Source: Spirochaetia bacterium (GTDB taxonomy: Bacteria > Spirochaetota > Spirochaetia > Treponematales > Treponemataceae). Taken from it: a stretch of 17,472 bases of DNA. The translations under genes were made by a program, and so were the position numbers. Shown piece by piece: positions 13,641 through 17,472 of the stretch. Under the pieces are notes generated by a model. The model made no database searches. It was not told where the DNA came from and saw nothing but the letters and a program-made list of their open reading frames with translations. The stretch lies in the NCBI GenBank assembly GCA_900770075.1, contig CAAGIZ010000190.1:1-17472 (forward strand), in the 5' to 3' direction. Positions within the stretch are counted from its first letter, which is position 1. Each line of letters starts with the position of its first letter.

Positions 13641-15227
13641 CTAGAATGTATATTTTGCCCCAAACTGAACAAAGCCGTTGTTGTGCCAGCCTTCAAATTC
13701 AGTCTTGTCGCTTTTATAACTTGCCATGTACATTCCTTTTGCACAGAACTCAAGTCCGTCAGAAACATACCAGGTCAGTTTCGGAATTACAATCAGGTCA
13801 TAATGCTGAAAACCGTAAACTGCCGTCACTTCCGGCTTTAGCTTTCCGTGGTTCCAGCTGTCCGAAATGTTTACAACAACTTTGTTGTCGTTTTCAAAGG
13901 TTGAACTTTCTGTATCAAGGGCACCAAGTTCATCAATTTTGTCGTGGTTAAGTATGTATTTTCCCTGAAACTGAACGTTGAGGTTCAGCTCGCTTACAGG
14001 CAAATCCCGGTCAAAACCGAACAGCCAGCCCACGGAATTGTTCTGAACCGAAGGATCATCTCCCGCCGTGTCTTTTGTAAGGTTGTATGCACCTTCTGCC
14101 CGGAAGTTGTAGGCTCCGAAAGTCTTTGCCGCTTCAAGCCCGAACACCTGCAGAAAGTCATAATCGATGAATTTTTCGTCATCAGAAGTGCTTCCATTTA
14201 CAAGATGGCTGGTCACAAAACTGCCGATTTTGGATTTGTCAAAAGATGCCTGCTTGCTGCGGCCGGCATAGTAACTTAACCCCCAGTCAAAAGAACCTGT
14301 CGTAGTCGTAAAGCGAAAACCTGCCTGCATGTATTTAAGCTGTCTGGTGTCCGGGTACAGCCCCTCTGCAAGGGAGGACGAGTTTGAAAGCATTGCTGTA
14401 TAAAGTGCTTCCTCCTTGATTGCATTCGCATAGGCACCATTTTTTTCTTCCGCCCCAGAAGCCTTTAACCAGGCATCTTTTGCAGAAGCCGCCGTTACGC
14501 TCTGGCCAACAATCGCTTTTCCTCCCAGTTCAGTCAATTGAGCCTTCAGCCCTGCAACCTGTGCCGGAACCCATTTTCCGCTTTCAGCATAGCGGTCAGC
14601 CGTCATGGTTGGAGTCCATACAAATTCAAATCTTGTAGACGAAAAAGGACCTGCATCCTTCGGCACATTATAAAGAACCCGGAACATAGGCTCAGAAATT
14701 CTTCTGTCAATGTAATCGGGAATTATAAAATCCCTGTAGTCATTGGCATTAAAATTGTCCAGAACATGCAGTTTATCCCCCTTGCCCCATACAACCTTCA
14801 TTTTTCCGGCCTGTACGATAAAATTTCCAAGACTGGCTTCCAGAGTAAGTTCATCAATAACATCTTCCCGGTAATCTTCCAAGACATCCCTGCTTAAAGC
14901 AAATTTTGCATCAGCAGAAACCGCCGGAACAGAGGAACTGGAATAGCTCAGGTTGATTTTTCCCTTCGGCACGCTTTCAGTCTTCCATTCATCCACAGGA
15001 AGCCCGAATTCATCTTCGTCATCAAAATATGCCCGAAAATTTACTTCCGCTTCTCCAGTTACAGACATGGAACCGCCAGAAAAAGAGCCGGCACTGCTTT
15101 CAAATCCGCCAAAATCTCCCCCAAAGTCGCTTCCAAAGTCATCTCCAAAATCAAAATCGTCAGCAAAACAAAAACCTGCTGAAAAAACCACTGCCAGAAA
15201 AAGACCTGTAAATTTCAATTTTTTCAT
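13641..15227 (-). CDS. Outer-membrane beta-barrel protein, DUF1302-like
   Basis: An exported protein of 528 residues. The signal peptide covers 1-22 (KKLKFTGLFLAVVFSAGFCFA), followed by a short Asp/Phe/Gly-rich run (23-44) and then a barrel of alternating strands. It ends in FGAKYTF, with the terminal Phe typical of BAM substrates. The segment VQAGKMKVVWGKGDKLHVLDNF, followed by ANDYRDFIIP, recalls the GRQVVSWGE...NPVD pattern of DUF1302 porin-like proteins, which often occur with RND transporters and LolA/DUF1329-like proteins. The same partners lie upstream here on the same strand. A role as the outer-membrane part of a lipid or hydrophobic-compound transport route is inferred. The ATG at 15227 has CAGGG seven bases upstream, inside a small hairpin. 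Family assignment is by eye. Confidence 0.72.
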   Translation of the reverse strand: MKKLKFTGLFLAVVFSAGFCFADDFDFGDDFGSDFGGDFGGFESSAGSFSGGSMSVTGEAEVNFRAYFDDEDEFGLPVDEWKTESVPKGKINLSYSSSSVPAVSADAKFALSRDVLEDYREDVIDELTLEASLGNFIVQAGKMKVVWGKGDKLHVLDNFNANDYRDFIIPDYIDRRISEPMFRVLYNVPKDAGPFSSTRFEFVWTPTMTADRYAESGKWVPAQVAGLKAQLTELGGKAIVGQSVTAASAKDAWLKASGAEEKNGAYANAIKEEALYTAMLSNSSSLAEGLYPDTRQLKYMQAGFRFTTTTGSFDWGLSYYAGRSKQASFDKSKIGSFVTSHLVNGSTSDDEKFIDYDFLQVFGLEAAKTFGAYNFRAEGAYNLTKDTAGDDPSVQNNSVGWLFGFDRDLPVSELNLNVQFQGKYILNHDKIDELGALDTESSTFENDNKVVVNISDSWNHGKLKPEVTAVYGFQHYDLIVIPKLTWYVSDGLEFCAKGMYMASYKSDKTEFEGWHNNGFVQFGAKYTF

Positions 15228-15234
15228 AAAAACG

Positions 15235-15252
15235 CCCTGTAAAATTTCAGGG
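15235..15252 (-). promoter_or_regulatory. Hairpin over the ribosome binding site of the outer-membrane protein gene
   Basis: On the minus strand CCCTG (15248-15252) can pair with CAGGG (15235-15239), loop of eight bases. CAGGG is the only Shine-Dalgarno-like sequence before the ATG at 15227, so the stem would hide it. Five base pairs is a weak structure. Confidence 0.3.
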
Positions 15253-15572
15253 GACTTCCAAAAAATATCGCCATGCTGAATTCAGTTCAGCTCTGCACCA
15301 GATACGGTGCCTGTACACAGTATGGATTTTGAAAAAAAGTCAGAATGACATTATGACTTTTACTTATTGGACATCCCCCAAGACTGTCTAAAAAACTTAA
15401 ATTTTTAATGTCATCCCCCGAACTTGTTTCTGGGTTCATACGCTATATAGCCGTAAATTCGAGTTTTTCCGTGGCAAGGATTGTAAGGGCTGGCAAAGCC
15501 AGTTCCGAAGCGAGGTGAAGCTTTGCTTCACTCCGCGAAGGAATGAAGCGACAGCGGAACCCTGAAAAGCCT

Positions 15573-15630
15573 GGTTTTTGGCTGCTTTGTTTCCTGAGCC
15601 TGTCGAAGGAATCGAAGCAACCAAAAAGCC
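15573..15630. repeat. Long two-part hairpin containing the TTCCTGAGCCTGTCGAAGGAA palindrome (21 nt, 15591-15611)
   Basis: The outer arms 15573-15589 and 15613-15630 pair almost fully (one bulge, one mismatch, one G-U). The inner arms TTCCT and AGGAA pair around GAGCCTGTCGA. The inner part belongs to the widespread CCTGAGC(T/C)TGTCGAAGG intergenic palindrome found in many bacterial genomes. It could slow or end transcription from the LolA-like gene, but there is no good T-run on either side. Confidence 0.6.
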
Positions 15631-15733
15631 ACCCAAATTATAAAAATTTTGAACTCGAAATTTGGACTGCATATAGTGCAGATTTTGAAACAAGTTCAGA
15701 ATGACACAATTTTTAAACAATCTCCCCCTTCAA

Positions 15734-16546
15734 TTATTTTGCGGTATTCAAATAGTTCTGCGTAAACACGCTGTCTGGAATCGGCTTGTCAAGGATTATA
15801 TTGTAGCCGTTTGGACTTTTCGGGTTTTTCTGGGCTGCAATTCTTGTTGAATGTCCGCTTTTTACGTTTTTAAGGGTGGTGGCAGTGGTTATGGTGTAGC
15901 CCTGAATGTTTTCGATGGAATCCACCGTCAAAACTTTCACCAGAGTTCCGTCTTTTTTGTCATACATTTCCACATAAACCGGCACCTTAGTCTTTTTGTC
16001 AATCCACTGGATGCGGTACTGGTACTGGGCTTTTCCCGCAGTTTCTGCAGTCGGGGTAGATTTTATCTTCCAGCAGTCATAGCCGTTCTTGTTTTCTTCT
16101 CCCAAAAGCTCGTGAAGGTCATCGTCCAGTTCCCTTGTAGACATATCGTCATAGCTGGCATCGGTTCCTGTAAAGGACTTGCTTCCTTCCGAAGAATTTA
16201 CACGGCGAGTTGTCTTTAAGGAAGGCATGTAAATCCATTTGTCGTCGTCCTTGCCCTTGTTTTCCATCTGAAGGAATTTTATTCCCTGATTGGACTTGTT
16301 GGTGCTGGACTTAAAGTTCATTACCACGTCGGAAGTGTCTGTTTCTGCATTGTGGCGTCCCAGTTCGTCGATAAGGCGGTGTTCTTCAACATTGCCGGCC
16401 TTATTGATTAAATCCATCTCCACCATGGAATGATTGTAAGACGGTTTTTTGATTTTAAGGGCTGCATCAACGATTTCCCGTGCGCTCTGTGCAAAAATTA
16501 CGGCTGATACCGTCATTAAAACTGCAGTTAAAATTGTCTTTTTCAT
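15734..16546 (-). CDS. LolA-like outer membrane lipoprotein-sorting family protein
   Basis: A periplasmic protein of 270 residues. A signal peptide ends near FAQS (about residue 20), and a LolA/LppX-type half-barrel follows. Recognisable family segments are DKWIYMPSLKTTRRVNSSEG and SKSFTGTDASYDDMSTRELDDD, then a C-terminal part with YRIQWIDKKTKVPVYVEMYD. Such proteins are typically coded beside RND/MMPL transporters and are thought to carry lipids or lipoproteins through the periplasm. Here the MMPL gene ends 113 nt upstream. The ATG at 16546 has GGAGG six bases upstream and begins a canonical signal peptide. An in-frame GTG at 16597 also has a perfect AGGAGG six bases upstream and would add 17 basic residues; which start is used is uncertain. 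Confidence 0.85.
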   Translation of the reverse strand: MKKTILTAVLMTVSAVIFAQSAREIVDAALKIKKPSYNHSMVEMDLINKAGNVEEHRLIDELGRHNAETDTSDVVMNFKSSTNKSNQGIKFLQMENKGKDDDKWIYMPSLKTTRRVNSSEGSKSFTGTDASYDDMSTRELDDDLHELLGEENKNGYDCWKIKSTPTAETAGKAQYQYRIQWIDKKTKVPVYVEMYDKKDGTLVKVLTVDSIENIQGYTITTATTLKNVKSGHSTRIAAQKNPKSPNGYNIILDKPIPDSVFTQNYLNTAK

Positions 16547-16659
16547 AATTTTCCTCCAAGTTTTCAGCAGGTGATGAGTAATTTTCAAAAAAATCACCCC
16601 TCACCTCCTTTTATCTTAATTTTTTCAGTTTTTTTCAACTGTTTTACTATTCAACTGTC

Positions 16660-17472
16660 TTAATCCTTATTTTCCGGATTCCCTGCATTTTCCACCGGTT
16701 CAACCTTAGGACGGCTGAATTTCGGATCGTAGTTTGTAAGGAAGCCCGGCAAAATCGTCATGGAAAGCATTGAACTTGTAAACATAACGATTGCAACAAG
16801 AATTCCTATGTACCGAAGTACGGCAAACTTTGAAAGGCAGAGGACTAAAAATCCAAGACCGACAGCAAGGGCATTGGTAAGGATTCCCACCCCGCTGGAA
16901 GCAAAGGTTTTTCTGGCAGCCTCGTGTACGTCGGAAGTCAAGGCCCTCTCCATCCTGTATGTTTCCAAGAAATGAATGGTATAGTCGATTCCAATACCAA
17001 CGGCAACCGAAGCAATGATGGAAGTTACCAGATCCAGCTTGATTTCCGTAAATCCCATGGTCATGTAGTTGAGCAAAATCGTAAATGCCAGCGGGAGAGC
17101 CCCCAAAAGTCCTGCCCAGCCCGACTTAAACGAAAGGGTGAGTACCACAAAGACACAGAACAGGGAGAAAATCAGGCTCTGAAGTTGGGAAGAAACAACC
17201 ATATCCGTCATCACGGATTCAAGTTCTCCCTTACCCGTAAAGGAAACAGTGTAGCCTTCAGGGAAGTGGTTTGCAACGTAGGAATTACATTCGTTCACCA
17301 CGCTTTCTATGGCGTCCGTAGACTGGCTCCTCAAAATCATCTGAATGCGGAGCCGGTTAGGGTTCAGCACATTTTCGTTCTGAGGGTCGTTTGCCCAGCG
17401 TCCCAGGGTATCTTTGTCAGAAAGCATGGAAAGGAAGTTTCCTACGATATTCTGAAGGGCAGCGTGCTGTGC
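16660..17472 (-). CDS. RND/MMPL family transporter, C-terminal part (partial)
   Basis: The 3' end of a large inner-membrane transporter; the reading frame is open to the right edge of the window, so the N-terminal part lies outside. Visible are the end of the second periplasmic domain (SVVNECNSYVANHFPEGYTVSFTG, in two stretches) and then about five membrane helices. These include VAVGIGIDYTIHFLETYRMER, the typical RND helix-loop motif of the HAE3 type, and SSGVGILTNALAVGLGFLVL. The C-terminus is a short Pro/Glu-rich tail. These proteins use proton flow to move lipids or hydrophobic compounds. It is first in a minus-strand series with the LolA-like and barrel proteins, suggesting one envelope-spanning pathway. 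An internal ATG at 17427 is not the start. Confidence 0.9.
   Translation of the reverse strand, partial: AQHAALQNIVGNFLSMLSDKDTLGRWANDPQNENVLNPNRLRIQMILRSQSTDAIESVVNECNSYVANHFPEGYTVSFTGKGELESVMTDMVVSSQLQSLIFSLFCVFVVLTLSFKSGWAGLLGALPLAFTILLNYMTMGFTEIKLDLVTSIIASVAVGIGIDYTIHFLETYRMERALTSDVHEAARKTFASSGVGILTNALAVGLGFLVLCLSKFAVLRYIGILVAIVMFTSSMLSMTILPGFLTNYDPKFSRPKVEPVENAGNPENKD

Larger units (their letters stand above)
15228..15733. repeat. 506-nt intergenic mosaic of palindromic repeats, no gene
   Basis: No coding sequence is supported between the LolA-like and outer-membrane protein genes. It holds several dispersed repeats. The 'TGTCATnCTGAACTTGTTTCAG' family occurs on the plus strand at 15409-15436, on the minus strand at 15325-15350 and 15681-15706, and as a variant at 15272-15292 (GCTGAA-TTCAG-TTCAGC). 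ACTTATTGGACA is at 15362-15373 with CTGTCTAA at 15384-15391, as in the radC-PEGA gap. Hairpins are GCACC-AGATAC-GGTGC (15295-15310), CTGGC-AAA-GCCAG (15490-15502) and GTGAAGC-TTT-GCTTCAC (15515-15531). TGAAAAGCCTGGTTTTTGG (15563-15581) resembles the end of copies 1 and 3 of the hairpin repeat. Confidence 0.7.

Noticed and set aside
13358..13951. Several 110-136-residue ORFs on both strands
   Set aside because: They run through the terminator and hairpin chain or lie antisense to the outer-membrane protein gene; no recognisable motif.
15436..15720. 94-residue minus-strand ORF containing VILNLFQNL
   Set aside because: This peptide is what the CTGAACTTGTTTCAG intergenic repeat gives when translated; the ORF spans several hairpins and repeats, and no protein-like pattern or ribosome site supports it.

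Overview
The window reads as a chromosomal piece of a Treponema-like spirochaete. The 16S rRNA fragment at the left end looks spirochaetal by eye, base composition is in the mid-40s % GC, and several proteins (PEGA-domain barrel protein, HtrA, LolA-like plus RND pair, DeaD-type helicase) are of kinds common in treponemes. The genus is my reading of the sequence; no search was run.

Left part (1-3034): the 5' half of a 16S rRNA gene on the minus strand, with a 310-nt leader holding a boxB-like hairpin and boxA-like antitermination signal, and an rrn-type promoter with an AT-rich UP element. Diverging from it are hisH and hisF, the two subunits of imidazole glycerol phosphate synthase (histidine biosynthesis, with AICAR release to purine synthesis). 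They are separated by an unusual tandem repeat of 18-20-nt units arranged in a 57-nt higher-order period, ending inside the hisF ribosome binding site. The hisH promoter sits so close to the ATG that a leaderless mRNA is predicted.

Middle (3169-13418): a DeaD/CsdA-type RNA helicase on the minus strand with a DEGD motif II; then, on the plus strand, radC (also probably leaderless), a PEGA-domain protein ending in a predicted outer-membrane barrel, an HtrA-family serine protease, a class 3 lipase with a barrel-like C-terminus, earP and efp. The genes from the PEGA protein to efp are 13-38 nt apart and probably form one transcription unit, with a further promoter for efp inside the end of earP and a strong, probably bidirectional terminator after efp. 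EarP rhamnosylates EF-P at Arg32, and Arg32 is present here at exactly that number. The cluster combines envelope proteins, an envelope protease and a translation factor that relieves polyproline stalling; HtrA and the lipase both carry diproline motifs.

Right part (13641-17472): a minus-strand set of an RND/MMPL transporter (cut by the window edge), a LolA-like periplasmic protein and a DUF1302-like outer-membrane barrel protein. Together they resemble an envelope-spanning lipid or hydrophobic-compound transport system.

The intergenic spaces at 1258-1344, 5387-5490, 13446-13618 and 15228-15733 are filled with chains of small, often triloop, hairpins. At least three of these share a GGAAAGCC(C/T)GGTTTTT-like end, so they look like copies of one modular repeat family. 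No CRISPR array, tRNA, insertion sequence or phage gene was seen.
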